Shown: positions 47,701 through 52,780, counted from the stretch's first letter. The stretch is DNA of 64,000 nucleotides from Streptomyces chrestomyceticus JCM 4735 (GCF_003865135.1 NZ_BHZC01000001.1:930001-994000); one strand, 5' to 3'. Program-made: numbers and translations. Notes: generated from the sequence alone by a model not told the origin.

Positions 47701-49213
47701 GTGCGGGGCGCAGCCCGGCGGTGGGGCCGTCCCCGTCTTCCGCCTCCTGCGCGCGCAGGTGGCCGAGGAGGGCGCGGGCGACGGCGCGCAGCCGATCGGG
47801 GGTCTTCGCGGAGAGCGGTACGAGGTGCGGGCCGCCGGGTTCGGTGTCCGGCGCGTCGTCGGCCGCGGGCAGGTGTTCCTCCAGCACCACGTGCGCGTTG
47901 GTGCCGCCGAAGCCGAAGGAGCTGACGCCCGCGCGGCGCGGCGCCGCGCTGCCGTCGGGCGCGGGCGGCGGCGCGTCCCAGGGCTGGGTGTCGCGCACGA
48001 TGCGGAACGGGCTGCCGTCGAGCTTGACCAGCTTGTTCTGCCGGGTGAAGTTGACCGTCGCGGGCAGCGTCCGGCAGGCGAGGGCGCCGATCACCTTGAC
48101 CATTCCCGCGACGCCCGCGGCGCCTTCGAGGTGCCCGATGTTGGTCTTGACCGATCCGATGCCGCAGCTCTCCGGCCGCGGCTCGGTGCCGTGCGCGGCG
48201 TGCAGGGCACGGAACGCCCGCTTGAGCGCGATCACTTCGATCGGGTCGCCGACCGGGGTGCCCGGCCCGTGCGCCTCGATGTACGTCACCGAGTCGGGAC
48301 GGATGCCGGCGCTCGTGTAGAGCCCTTCGACGAGGTCCGCCTGCGCGGCCGGGTTGGTGACGGTCAGGGAGCTGGTGCGCCCGCCGTGGTTGGTGGCGAT
48401 GCCCTTGATCACGGCGTGCACCTGGTCGCCGTCCGCCAGCGCCCGGGCGAGCGGCTTCAGCACGAGGACCGCGCCGCCCTCGCCCCGTACGTACCCGTCG
48501 GCGTCCTGGTCGAAGGCGCGCGAGCGGCCGGTGCGCGAGAGCATGCCGGCCTGGCTGAAGGCTACGAAGTGCTTCGGTGACCAGACCAGGTTGACGCCGC
48601 CGGCCAGGGCGAGGCCGCACTCGCCGTTGCGGAGCGCGGTGACCGCTTCGTAGACCGAGACCAGCGAGCTGGAGCACGCGGTGTCGTTGGTGATGCTCGG
48701 GCCCTGGAAGTCGAAGAAGTACGAGACGCGGTTGGCAATGACGGAATACGCGGTACCGGTGGGGAAGTACACGTCGGTGGGCGCCTTCTCGCGCTCCATG
48801 AGTTCCGCGTAGTCGGCGTGGCAGACGCCCATGAAGACACCGGTCCGGGTGCCCGCGAAGGCGCTCGCCCGGTATCCGGCGTCCTCGATCGCCTGCCAGG
48901 AGAGTTCCAGCGCGAACCGCTGCTGCGGGTCCATGCTCTCGGCTTCCCGCGGCGAGATGCCGAAGAACGCCGCGTCGAAACGGTCGGCGTGCTCGATGAA
49001 GCCGCCCCAGACGCTGCTCGTACGGTCGGTGCCGCTCTTCGGCTCGCCGAAATAGCGCTCCTTGGACCAGCGTTCGGGCGGTACCTCGGATATCAGTGAC
49101 CGGCCCGCGGTGAGATGGCCGAACAGCTCCGGAAGGCTCTCGGAACCGGGAAAGCGGAGGGCGAGGCCGATGACCGCCACGTCGTCCGGGTGCGGGGACT
49201 GCGGATCGCTCAT
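29111..49213 (-). CDS. Five-module trans-AT type I PKS, glutarimide-forming
   Basis: 6700 residues with no AT domain. Order: KS1-DH-KR-ACP; KS2-B-ACP; KS3-KR-ACP; KS4-ACP; KS5-DH-KR-MT-ACP-TE. KS active cysteines are C180, C1698, C2725, C3898 and C4658; ACP serines are S1426, S2476, S3639, S4404 and S6345. The chain begins directly with a KS, so the starter must come from the discrete ACP. Together with the AT, ACP and AsnB-type amidotransferase just upstream, the first two modules match the glutarimide-building modules of the isomigrastatin and cycloheximide families. ATG 49213 overlaps the amidotransferase stop and follows GGAGGA. The TE ends the assembly line. The product is inferred; trans-AT lines often skip or repeat modules. 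Confidence 0.95.
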   Translation of the reverse strand: MSDPQSPHPDDVAVIGLALRFPGSESLPELFGHLTAGRSLISEVPPERWSKERYFGEPKSGTDRTSSVWGGFIEHADRFDAAFFGISPREAESMDPQQRFALELSWQAIEDAGYRASAFAGTRTGVFMGVCHADYAELMEREKAPTDVYFPTGTAYSVIANRVSYFFDFQGPSITNDTACSSSLVSVYEAVTALRNGECGLALAGGVNLVWSPKHFVAFSQAGMLSRTGRSRAFDQDADGYVRGEGGAVLVLKPLARALADGDQVHAVIKGIATNHGGRTSSLTVTNPAAQADLVEGLYTSAGIRPDSVTYIEAHGPGTPVGDPIEVIALKRAFRALHAAHGTEPRPESCGIGSVKTNIGHLEGAAGVAGMVKVIGALACRTLPATVNFTRQNKLVKLDGSPFRIVRDTQPWDAPPPAPDGSAAPRRAGVSSFGFGGTNAHVVLEEHLPAADDAPDTEPGGPHLVPLSAKTPDRLRAVARALLGHLRAQEAEDGDGPTAGLRPAQRLADIAYTLQTGREPMAARVAFLVSDRAELAASLDAFLDGTLADSAVHTGAGTAADDAAGLLETATRWVEGGPDEDWAARYATQDESARPRRVRLPVYPFARERHWFRAPTEDGAPDAGPALHPLLHRNTSSLFEQRYTSAFTGDEPFLASHQVRGARVLPAAAYVEMLRAAVVAAVGHGDGTGPAVRLRDIAWLRPLVVADAPAEVQVGLFPGENDDGTVSLTVYTGPSALDPSAVVHCWGTAETDAPEEPPALDLDALRAACPTPHDPADAYAALREQGLQYGPGMRGMAELQLGETELLVRIEQPRSDDEGTGHVLPPSVLDAALQATLVLMAHTAPGPAAGPALPFTLDQVDIHRPCASGTWAWVRRSGDSGGADTFDIDLCDAEGVVGARLRGLVQRTAPADDVSAQPGTPAGGGAAPRVVAGTCRWVDAPPATDGSGTTTDGPGATTVHGFLAGRAAGHAAVVATAAGSPVTALPAVTADRVADGVDAVLELLVGHLRDVLGARPDRPHRFVVLVDDRVPRHFHAPLTGLFRTAALENPLVGGRLVRVAGLDTATPERIARILAEEGADPYDACELRRTEDGAGTRQEWRPVDVALGDGPHVPPLKEGGVYWVTGGLGGLGQHLARYFARCPGVTVVLSGRTELPETGDTTLAALRESGVDAHYVAADIARKDDVERAVRTITGEHGRLDGVVHAAGVLRDAYLLHKDAADIPLVTAPKVRGALHLDATTRDLALDFFVVFSSVAGVYGNSGQADYAAANAFLDAFAQHRQALVGVGERSGRTAAVSWPLWADGGMTADAVTRATMRAERGWEPLPTEDGLRVLGRVLDDDAPSHVVVAFGADATVGLERRLPAAEAAPVASGTSGEPMTGPELDDGELLERTADLLKHHLSEVLHHDPAAMDPAVNLVEYGIDSLSILEMTARLEALFGQLPKTIFFEYLTIEGVAEYFAGTHRDKLLAVLGAADEPETAGDTQATAVAAPPAPRARFTRPAPARPAAPAPGASGAPRDRDDRHDIAVIGVSGTYPGVDTLDELWTLLEEGRHTFEEVPRDRWDHDAIYSPDREVPGKSAIRTGTFLRDIDRFDPRYFRVSKRDAELMSPEVRLFLQTGVEALEDAGYSRETLQRQYDGDVGVLVGAMSNHYGLHGFQNSLLRGSPASGSYTGTLPNMLSYFYGFTGPSIFLDTMCSGSSTCVHQAVQMLRAGECRMAVAGGVNLLLHPYNLVTSSHEHFTTATSDVIRSFGLGADGTILGEGVGAVVLKPLTEAERDGDHVYGVIKGTALSNAGARNGFTVPSPHAQARAIDKAVQDAGIDARTVSYVEGHGSGTSLGDPIEVRALTTAFRKHTEDSGFCALGSVKSNMGHLLHAAGMVGLAKVLLQLDKRTLVPSLHSAELNPDIDFSGTPFRVQRELAPWEPAVTEDGGRTVVHPRRAGLTSIGAGGMNSHIIIEEHVPDPAARPYDTTDGRDELLVFSAMTDSALETSLARFRTYLEQADPADLPSIAHTLRVGKNELPRRWAFFAKDIPGALRAVERRLAGDSDLDAALGSDDPRAAEARELAVTWTGGKSVDWTRLTGTRRLRRVPLPAYPFERVRCWVPQEDGAPSVLAPLALRDKLHPFLGRNESDLDGLRYGLDVHLDDLGDYGYQQDKKPRVVPTFAVDLALAAAKVSGFAADPVVRGLRLPAPVAWDTTERLVTTVIEPPGEGAATGAVFAQDASGARTLVAAFEAYDAQEAGPPARHSERGASPAGLRGSAVRALGADEVRTELAEGGLVHPALLSGVTGAYWLSDGRLVLDVTAPELRRDTVRRNVTIAPHVLAAVTQGLRLDAKHRGLPQWRETRPHRIAEVRVLGAAGDGEVAHVVLVPDPAPAGNRPFEGTIRLLDGSGGVLAECVGVSCEDDGGVRDDVPHAPRERQRVPRAEPEAPGDGLTAFVVAELRTLASGILKYEPAELDAHTGFDAFGFDSISFVTFARLIGERFGAEVTPAAFFDVNTFDALARHLVAEYGEPVRAAYERPGSAPAAATVTSEPTASVRTAPAPAPASPPDPSQPVAVIGAAGRFPGAPDLDTYWANLVAGRDSVTAFPLDRYDATYRRIAEAADFPRHAGVLDDVDAFDADFFRVYPREAELMDPQHRLALETVWSALEDSAYTPSDLPRNTGLFLGVSGTDYATLLTTYGVEPDAFTSTGNAHSMLANRISYVLDLRGPSEPVDTACSSSLVAVHRAVEAIRSGACDAAVAGGVNLLLSVDTFVSAHRAGMLSPDGRCKAFASDADGYVRGEGVGAVVLKPLAAAERDGDAILAVLRGSAENHGGRANSLTAPNADAQAELVTTALRGTDPDTVGYIEAHGTGTALGDPVEVRALQTAFRRLGATGRAACGLGSVKTNIGHLEAAAGIAGLLKVVLAMRHGVLPATLHCREINPYIELDGGPFRIVRENEEWPRPRTADGGSAPRRAGVSSFGFGGANCHVVVEEYVQDDAGTEALEASETVDTTDTTDVIVPLSARTPQQLTEAAGNLLAYLEGPDPAPLRSVAWTLQAGRQAMAERVGWVVRSRGELVGKLRAFVSGGERPEGEAARSQVLARWTEGAAVDWRALYGPRVPKRAHLPTYPFARGRYWIPGTRSEAAPEVAAPEVASDDSPVIGTTLLTPRWTPRPAPSSTDAGSTADHRVVLLCGALTSARGAVERSVPGVRCMTVESAKQRLDSRFRDVSQQVFAMVRDVAADATVGRTTLVQVVTPADGDEAVNLALAGLLRTVSLETPAVKGQLIAFRGARTDDAVAAAVVADARDTDADLVRHEGAERSVRTWHPAAPPADTADTADLPWRAGGGYLITGGAGGIGAAVARRIARDVEHPVLVLVGRSPQDDRIEALLGELRAAGAVARYESADVSRWEEVRHLLTRAREHAGELSGVVHAAGVLRDASLTGKTAEDWEEVLAPKTDGLVHLDRATRHDPLDFFLTFSSGAAVTGNPGQADYATANAFLDAFAALRDARVAVGERAGRTLSVAWPLWKDGGMTVDAGTLAHLWRSRGLAPMETEDGLAALTGAWRLGAQQVWVYHGDAARVPGTSGRTAAAQAPVRAGAAAQAPVDGRLARETLRLLVALFARVTKLPARAVDADGELGAMGLDSILIVQLNKELAAVFADVPTTLFYEFPTLRAIAGHLAAEHPETARAWAGAPATAGPEPSGEAVADRTPAPYTAPAPRSATPADREPIAIIGMSGRYPQAADLAAFWENLKAGRDCVGEIPADRWALDGFFEPDREKAVATGRSYSKWGGFLDDFAAFDPLHFRIAPRDAYAMDPQERLFLQAAWQVFEDAGYSREEIARRHGKRVGVFAGVTKTGHGRHGAGRLPSGETVVPALSFASLSARTSYVLDLCGPSLTIDTMCSASLTAIHEACEHLHQGACEMAVAGGVNLYLHPLDYVELCRSTMLSTDARCRSFGSGGDGFVPGEGVGCVLLKPLSRALADGDHIRAVVRGTSINHGGRSNGYTVPSPRAQAELLRDALERAGVTARDVSCVEAHGTGTELGDPIEIKGLTSAFEQDTADRQFCAIGSVKSGIGHLEAAAGIAGLTKAVLQLQHRQLVPSLHAEEPNPNIAFEKTPFFVQRELTPWETAGGPRIAAVSSFGAGGSNAHVIVEEFGERYGTGPVPAAGRDQLFVLSARTPEHLRRSAERLAAHLGGDSATDIDPAALAFTLQTGREAMTERLAVVAASARDLRSALLAHLDGADTVPGLHRGTAGSAEGAFAELAADDDLQELLIERWVRAGKLDRLAALWAGGVPLDWRVLHGPDTPRRVALPTYPFAQDRYWIADLDPVREEAAQGGLPAAPPPATDPGIAEPSRSSESLEPLKLSEPLEERVARVVRDKLARALAMGEDEIDGALAFADYGVDSILGVRLVHELNEALALDLSTSVIYDHSSADRLTAHLLTDHRDAITFTDPPVPAAATPVPATTPTSVPASTSVPAPVTATRPRPGRSGPADPRPPIAVVGMSGRFAGSDTLDELWQHLVDGDELVTEATRWDLAGPDPADAARRCTRGGFLDRIDAFDPLFFNISGVEAATMDPQQRLLLEESWKALEDAGYAGRQLSERRCGVYVGCWNGDYAELIGADAPAQAFWGNTASFIPSRVSYFLNLKGPAVAVDTSCSSSLVALDLACKDLWSGETEMALAGGVFVQSTPRLYELAGRANMLSPTGRCHTFDHRADGFVPGEGVGVLVLKRLDDALADGDHVHGVIRGCGTNHDGATNGITAPSSVSQESLLREVYDGFGVDAGHIQLVEAHGTGTKLGDPIEFGALTRAFRASTDKTGYCALGSLKTNLGHTQFAAGVAGVLKILLALRHRQIPASLHFEKANEAVPLDGSPFYLSTRTHAWQALPGVPRLGAVSSFGASGTNAHVLVEEAPPVPRSRPRPRTPGHLVVLSAHSRDQLAEQLTRLAAHCRREPSPDLGDLAHTLVVGREHFAHRFACVVRDPAELLRVLDEGLDGPHAFTGGPGASGGGAASLNGSTQGASGDRTDAEVLAGLKSLAERYVRGQDLDPGALFTPGAYLRVPLPTYPFAKESHWATDTPPARAEAFRPASARPAGPAPGSLTAGAPSPVPGTAGAVRTVTVLTGDEPILRDHSVGGRRVLPGVAHLEMARETARHALGADATTPLRIRDITWVQPLVADGTPTEAEVLVTPVDEHTVSFRVTSGTADPAVCSEGRVSRSDTPRPPRTDLTALRALCPTPVTPERISAALVAMGITHGPSLRAVRAAHVGDGVVLAELRMPDAADRPATPYVLHPALMDSAVQASIALQLAGGEASRETVVPFALERLELFAPCADSMWAVVRVADDGAASALSKLDIDLLDTDGAVCVRMTGYTSRRVKEPLPSLFAPVWEPLPGTETDGGEGTAVPSRTDRVLVVGGTAAERAAVAVRHPRATAWPLAPSAPLDEVTAFLAAAGPVDHLLWLAPGTAPALTDAAAVVAAQEEGVVAAFRMIKALLRTDHDARPLGITLVTRRGLATHAAEDIRPAHAGLHGLFGSLGREYTNWTVRRVDLDEPDGTPEEPDAWLAAVTALPAHSGGDTWARRAGQWLVRRWAPCDAGPAPAAPYREGGVYVVIGGAGGVGTAWTQHLVERYGAHVIWIGRSPHDASVDAKLRSVSGRGDVRYLSADAADPVALRRAHAEIKARHPHIHGVVQAALVLRDQSFAKMDEAALRTSLAAKVGVSSAMAEVFYGEPLDFAVFFSSVQSFTTAAGQGNYAAGCTFADAYAHQLSRQWTCPVKVLNWGWWGSLGSASSDYHRRRMTGWGFASIEPPEAMEALGTLLGGPQPQLSFTKLTRTDALEAVDPALRTTVYGRSPAPRVTVGAADDLAGDAANLRAVADWRRTARDPMLGRMLRGHLEALGAVGPDTPAPGDITRDDARRIARQAGLLDRYTTWLEHALRVLPDTAPPLATLFREWDDRRAAWSADPDKKAELELVDATLRALPDILTGRTRPTDVLFPRGSVELVEGCYRDNRVADTYNRALAGAAVDIVAQRLRQNPDARLRILEIGAGTGGTSVGLFAALRPYRDHIETYTYTDLSKAFLNHARTAYGPDAPYLSCTRFDAEQPLAGQGIEAGSYDLVVAANVLHATRDTRNTLRNAKAALRDGGWLLLNELVAFDVFSHLTFGLLEGWWLFEDAPLRIPGSPALSPESWRDVLHSEGFPEVVFVLPQARELGQQIIAAESDGVARQRVVGAERRPVASVAPVTPAASVTGAVRTVDRAAPEPAPELVRTEPVRRESARTEPVRTEPLLPVTPAPAPAAPTEADRAATLAAYLRGQAAETLGVPAERIDAAQPLSTYGMDSILVLQLTNALREDLGEVSSTLLFDAESVDQLCAHFLTASADRVDALVARLRPEPAPEEAATEPAPSVAPPAPAAREAAPAAASVSALFQAASRNGSLQQGSELLTAAARLRPRFTSAEAGHEPEILRLADGVERPALVCLPSLIAPTGPYQYVKFAAALRGRREVWTAGQPGYGTGDALPQTLADAAAVQADALLRRFAGQPFALAAYSSGAWPAHEVVRRLEAAGAAPAALVLLDSPGSTGGADLTGESLCHRMAGISRLLLDRFPQLPLDGDQLTAMAWYAELLDGWRPGPVTTPTLFVAARTPVDQLLGDGRRPAWQLEHARVEVAGDHFSMLDEHAETTALAVHQWLTAHL
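35879..38056 (-). other. PKS module 4: KS-ACP only
   Basis: Residues about 3720-4445. KS4 has TMCSAS (C3898) and EAHGTGT, followed after a linker by ACP4 (GVDSILG, S4404). No KR, DH or MT sits between them, so the beta-ketone should be kept, matching the ketone next to the hydroxyl in known glutarimides. Those compounds usually carry a methyl here, which would have to be added in trans. Confidence 0.87.
38144..41551 (-). other. PKS module 3: KS-KR-ACP
   Basis: Residues about 2555-3690. KS3 has DTACSSS (C2725) and EAHGTGT. The KR (structural half from about 3150; ITGGAGGIG near 3337; GQADYATANAF) looks complete and there is no DH. ACP3 has GLDSILI (S3639). The module should give the hydroxyl two carbons from the glutarimide ring, as in cycloheximide and streptimidone. 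Confidence 0.87.
41654..44671 (-). other. PKS module 2: KS-B(branching)-ACP
   Basis: Residues about 1515-2520. KS2 carries TMCSGSS (C1698), GHGSGT and SNMGHLLHAAG, different from the other KSs. A DH-like double-hotdog region follows (about 2115-2410), starting LHPFLGRNES, but the catalytic HxxxGxxxxP is replaced by YGYQQDKKPRVVP near residue 2154. This is what is expected of the B domain of rhizoxin and glutarimide synthases, which promotes vinylogous Michael addition. ACP2 has GFDSISF (S2476). The branch places the amide to close the glutarimide ring. Confidence 0.85.
44804..49213 (-). other. PKS module 1: KS-DH-KR-ACP
   Basis: Residues 1 to about 1470. KS1 has TACSSS (C180), EAHGPGT and GHLEG, so it looks active. 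DH1 (about 620-910) has the intact HQVRGARVLP motif and the VLDAALQ aspartate. KR1 has VTGGLGGLG near 1120 and the tyrosine in GQADYAAANAF. ACP1 has GIDSLS (S1426). It should accept malonamyl from the discrete ACP and yield an alpha,beta-unsaturated chain with a terminal carboxamide. Confidence 0.88.
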
Positions 49214-51201
49214 CGGGTTCCTCCGGCGCTCAGCCGCGCCCGGCGGTGGTCCACGGTCGTACGCAGGTTGAGTCCGGCTGCGGATGGGGTTCCCATATAC
49301 CTTTCCCGGTCGAGGACGAACTGCTGGTTGAGGACGGCGGTCGAGAGCAGGTAGACGAACGCCTGGTCCTCTTTGGTGCTGATCTGCTCGTCAGGGGTGG
49401 TCATGATCTTGTTGACGAGTTTTCTCGCGAAGACGGGGTCGACGCAGTCGAGCCTGTCCAGCTCCGCGTCGGAGAGCAGCAGTTCGAGATAGTCGGGGCG
49501 CTGCTTCTTGAAGACGGCGGCCCCCGGCGCGCGATAGGGCTGTTTGGGCCGGGTCAGACTCGATTCCGGCAGTTCGCCGTGGAACGCCTTCTTGAGAATC
49601 GCCTTCTCCTCGAATCCGTCGTCGAAGCGCAGATTCACCGAGGCGGCCGCGCGGACGACGGCGGGATCGAGGAACGGGCAGCGGTTCTCGACACTGTGGG
49701 CCAGGCTCATGCGCTCCCCCTGCGTCGACAGGAGGTAGCCGGCCAGCAGCGTCTTGTATTCGAGCCACTGTGCCTTCTGCACCGGCGACAGGGCCGCGTA
49801 CCGGGGGTCCGAGCGCACCATGGCGAGGAGGTCCGCGAACGGTTCGTCGCGTTCCTTCAGGAGCCGTACGGCGAAACGGCCGTTCTGGTAGCGGAGTTCG
49901 TGGGAGAAGAGGCCCGGGAGGCTTTCGGTGGAGAACTGGCGGAACAGGCCGGTGAGGTGTTTGCGGTGCGCGGGGCCGAAATGCTCCAGCTCCGGGTAGA
50001 GGCCCGCGAGCCTGCGCTGCCGCTCGTCCTCGTCCAGCTCGTCCCAGGAGGCGCGCAGCAGCGTCTCGCGGAAGAGCGAATAGCCGAGGAACGCCTCGTC
50101 CGCCCCCTCGCCGCTGAGGACCGTCTTGATCCCGGCGTCCCGTACGTGGCGCGACAGCAGGTACATCGGCACGAAGGCGGTACGGAAGGCAGGGACCTCG
50201 GCGTGGTACACCGCCGACTCGAACCCCTCGGCGATGTCCGCGCCGGTGACGGAGATGGCGGAGTGCCGCGTCCCGAGGTGGTCGGCCACCACCCGCTGGC
50301 TGTCCGACTCGTCGAACGACGCCTCCTCGAACTGGACGGAGAAGGTGCGCACCTGGTGCGGCGAGAGGTCGGTGGCCAGCTTGGTGACGATGGACGAGTC
50401 GAGGCCGCCGCTGAGGTAGACGCCGACCTCGACGTCGCTGCGCAGGCGCAGTCCGACGCTGGTGCGCAGCGCCTCCCGGACGTGGGCGGCCGCCTCGGCC
50501 TCCGTACCGGTGAACGCCGGTGCGTCGACCCGCAATTCCTCGTACGTGCGCAGGGTGCGGCGGTCCCCGCGGACGGTCAGCACGCCGCCGACCGGGAGCT
50601 GGCGGATGCCCTGGAACGGGGTGCGGTCGGGCAGCGGGGTCCACAGGGCGTAGACGGAGGCCAGCTCGCGCGGGTCGAGGGCGAAACCGAAGCCCGGGAA
50701 CGCGCGGAACGCCTTCATCTCCGACGCGAAGAGGAAGGCGCCGCCGTGGTCGGTGTAGAACAGCGGGCGCTTGCCGTACCGGTCACGCGCGAGGACGAGG
50801 TCGCCCGAGTGCGCGTCACGGATCGCGAGGGCGAAGGCCCCGTTGAAGCGCGGCAGGCACGCCTCTCCCCACTGGATCCAGGCCTGGAGCGCCACTTCGG
50901 TGTCGGAGTCGGTGCGGAACGGCCGGCCGAGCCGGCGCAGTTCCTCGCGCAGTTCGATGTGGTTGTACAGTTCACCGTTGAAGCAGATCCAGTACCGCTC
51001 GCCGGGATCCGCCATGGGCTGCGCGCCGGTGGCGAGGCCGACGATCGACAGGCGTACGGCGCCCATCGTGACACCGTCGTCGAGGTAGTACCCGGCCTCG
51101 TCCGGGCCGCGGTGCCGGATGTGTCCCAGCATCGTGGTGATGACCCCGGGCGCGTCGTCGGCCGGGAGCGCAGGGGCGATGAAGCCGGCTAGTCCGCACA
51201 C
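49210..51201 (-). CDS. AsnB-type amidotransferase (malonyl-ACP to malonamyl-ACP)
   Basis: 663 residues. Class-II glutaminase domain with the N-terminal nucleophile C2 (CGLAGFI), HRGPDEAG and FNGELYNH, then an asparagine-synthase domain with the PP-loop LSGGLDSS near residue 265. In glutarimide pathways this enzyme amidates malonyl on the discrete ACP to make the malonamyl starter. GTG 51201 has a perfect AAGGAGG and overlaps the ACP gene by 13 bp. Its stop overlaps the PKS start (ATGA). True asparagine synthetase is much less likely in this position. Confidence 0.92.
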   Translation of the reverse strand: MCGLAGFIAPALPADDAPGVITTMLGHIRHRGPDEAGYYLDDGVTMGAVRLSIVGLATGAQPMADPGERYWICFNGELYNHIELREELRRLGRPFRTDSDTEVALQAWIQWGEACLPRFNGAFALAIRDAHSGDLVLARDRYGKRPLFYTDHGGAFLFASEMKAFRAFPGFGFALDPRELASVYALWTPLPDRTPFQGIRQLPVGGVLTVRGDRRTLRTYEELRVDAPAFTGTEAEAAAHVREALRTSVGLRLRSDVEVGVYLSGGLDSSIVTKLATDLSPHQVRTFSVQFEEASFDESDSQRVVADHLGTRHSAISVTGADIAEGFESAVYHAEVPAFRTAFVPMYLLSRHVRDAGIKTVLSGEGADEAFLGYSLFRETLLRASWDELDEDERQRRLAGLYPELEHFGPAHRKHLTGLFRQFSTESLPGLFSHELRYQNGRFAVRLLKERDEPFADLLAMVRSDPRYAALSPVQKAQWLEYKTLLAGYLLSTQGERMSLAHSVENRCPFLDPAVVRAAASVNLRFDDGFEEKAILKKAFHGELPESSLTRPKQPYRAPGAAVFKKQRPDYLELLLSDAELDRLDCVDPVFARKLVNKIMTTPDEQISTKEDQAFVYLLSTAVLNQQFVLDRERYMGTPSAAGLNLRTTVDHRRARLSAGGTR

Positions 51202-51479
51202 GGTACGCCTCCTTGTCCGGCACCCGCCCGGGCACTCTTTTCGGCCACCCCCGCGACGAAGGCGTCGAGGTCCGCGAGCGAGACGAAGACGTTCGCGAGA
51301 AGATCGTCGTCGGAGATCCGCAGCGCGAACTCGTCCTCGATGAAGGACATGAGCTGGATGTAGCCGAAGGAGTCGATGACTCCCGCCTTGAAGAGGTCCG
51401 TCTCGGCCGTCACCTCATCACCGAATTCGACGAGGAAGCGCTCTTCGATGAATTGCTGGATCTTCTGCGTTCTGTTCAT
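51189..51479 (-). CDS. Discrete acyl carrier protein
   Basis: 96 residues. The phosphopantetheine serine is S37 in VIDSFGYIQL. Acidic helices flank it, and a short Ala/Gly-rich tail follows. It starts 3 bp after the AT stop and its end overlaps the amidotransferase start, so AT-ACP-amidotransferase are coupled. It should carry malonyl while it is amidated and then hand malonamyl to KS1. Confidence 0.92.
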   Translation of the reverse strand: MNRTQKIQQFIEERFLVEFGDEVTAETDLFKAGVIDSFGYIQLMSFIEDEFALRISDDDLLANVFVSLADLDAFVAGVAEKSARAGAGQGGVPCAD

Positions 51480-51482
51480 GAC

Positions 51483-52358
51483 TCAGGTCCTGGGGTCGGG
51501 GAGTGAGGGCGGGGTGGCGGCCCGGATCTTTTCCACCATGCGCAGCAGTGACTTTCCGCCCACCTCTTCGCATTCCGTCGCGGGGTCGGCGGAAAGGAGG
51601 TGGCGGACACTGTCCGTCCAGCGCACCGGTTCGACCAGTTGCGCGCTGAGCGTGGAGACGACGGAACCCTTTTCGTACGGCCGTCCGGTGACGTTGGCGA
51701 TGACGTCCACGTCCGGTTCGGCGAAGGTGAATTTCCGGAGGTGTTCCTCGAATTCGGCGCGGGCGGACGCCATGTAACGGGAATGGAAGGGCGCGCTGAC
51801 CCGGAGCGGCGCGAAGCGGATCTTCCTGCGCTGCAGTGCGGCGTGCAGGGCGCTCAGCGGTCCGGCGGGGCCGGCCACGACGATCTGCTCGTCGGTGTTG
51901 TACCCCGCCACGTCGATGCCGTCGATGCCGTCCTGCGCGAGGATCTCGTCCAGCCGGGAGGCGGTCGTGTGCAGGACGGCGGTCATTCCGCCGCCGCTCG
52001 CCGCGGCCATGAGTTCGCCACGCTTCTTGACGAGCTTGAGCCCCGTCTCGAAATCGAATACGCCCGCCGCCAGAAGGGCGTTGTATTCGCCGAGGCTGTG
52101 CCCGAGATAGCAGTCGGCCGGCCGGTCCTCGCGCCGGACGCGTTCGAAGGTGTGCAGCGCGTTGACGGTGTAGAGGGCGGGCTGGGTGTACCGCGTCTGC
52201 GAAAGCAGTCCGTCCGGGTCGTCGAGGCACAGCGCGACGAGGTCGTATTCCAGGAGGTCGCAGGCGAACCGGGTGAGACCGGGATACCGTCCGAAGACGT
52301 CCGCGCCCATACCGCGGAACTGCGCCCCCTGGCCGGGGAAGAGGATCGCTGAGCGCAC
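51483..52358 (-). CDS. Trans-acting malonyl acyltransferase
   Basis: 291 residues of the FabD / PksC-PedD type: ILFPGQGAQFRGMG, nucleophile S88 in GHSLGEYNAL and H192 in VSAPFHSRYM. It should load malonyl on the discrete ACP and on the AT-less modules. The start is GTG 52358 with GAGGGG five bases upstream. It is the first gene of the leftward operon and divergent from the SARP gene. Confidence 0.92.
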   Translation of the reverse strand: MRSAILFPGQGAQFRGMGADVFGRYPGLTRFACDLLEYDLVALCLDDPDGLLSQTRYTQPALYTVNALHTFERVRREDRPADCYLGHSLGEYNALLAAGVFDFETGLKLVKKRGELMAAASGGGMTAVLHTTASRLDEILAQDGIDGIDVAGYNTDEQIVVAGPAGPLSALHAALQRRKIRFAPLRVSAPFHSRYMASARAEFEEHLRKFTFAEPDVDVIANVTGRPYEKGSVVSTLSAQLVEPVRWTDSVRHLLSADPATECEEVGGKSLLRMVEKIRAATPPSLPDPRT

Positions 52359-52780
52359 GGCACCCCTCAGGCGGTCGCGGGCCGGCGGGCGGCCGGGGAG
52401 CCGGTGCGGTCCGTGCCGCGGTGCGCCGGACGGCGCCCGGCGCTGCTGTCGTGGCCTTCTGTGAGCATGTCGTCCCTGTTCGCGAGGTGGTTGCTTCGGT
52501 CCGGTGCGACGCGCCCTCCCGGTTCCGGCGACGGTCGCCGGCCGGACCGGCGGGCGGGCCGGCGCCATCGTGTGCCACTCCCCTTGCGGCCCCCTGGTCC
52601 GGCCGCTGGCGGACGACTGCCGGCCACCCCGCCGCGGCTTTCCGCTTCCTTGTCGTTCCGCTTGCCGGACGATTGCCTATGGCTGGTTGCCGATCTTTGA
52701 ACGCCTCGCCACATATGCCATGATCACTTTCCGGATGGATCCGGTTACGGTCCGGCACGTCCCCCTGCACAGCCGCCGGC
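52359..52780. promoter_or_regulatory. Divergent control region of the polyketide cluster
   Basis: 422 bp without a credible gene. The right half (52660-52760) is clearly AT-richer. It contains spaced TCCGG repeats near the SARP start (listed separately) and a repeated TTCCGCTT at about 52640 and 52656. It should hold both the PKS operon promoter and the regulator promoter. Confidence 0.6.
52730..52755 (+). promoter_or_regulatory. TCCGG repeats at helical spacing (SARP-operator candidate)
   Basis: TCCGG occurs at 52730, 52740 and 52751, that is every 10-11 bp, 26-51 bp before the regulator start. SARP proteins bind direct repeats spaced one helical turn apart, so this may be an autoregulatory site. 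The unit is only five bases, so chance is possible. Confidence 0.35.

Noticed and set aside
39680..48580. Very long open frame on the plus strand opposite the PKS (also 35654-39553 and 29420-35467)
   Set aside because: Antisense frame of a high-GC gene: low-complexity Arg/Gly/Val-rich translation, no domains, and the minus-strand PKS has clear catalytic motifs throughout.
49210..51201. Housekeeping asparagine synthetase
   Set aside because: Coupled by overlaps to a discrete ACP and a trans-AT PKS, the known arrangement for malonamyl starter formation.
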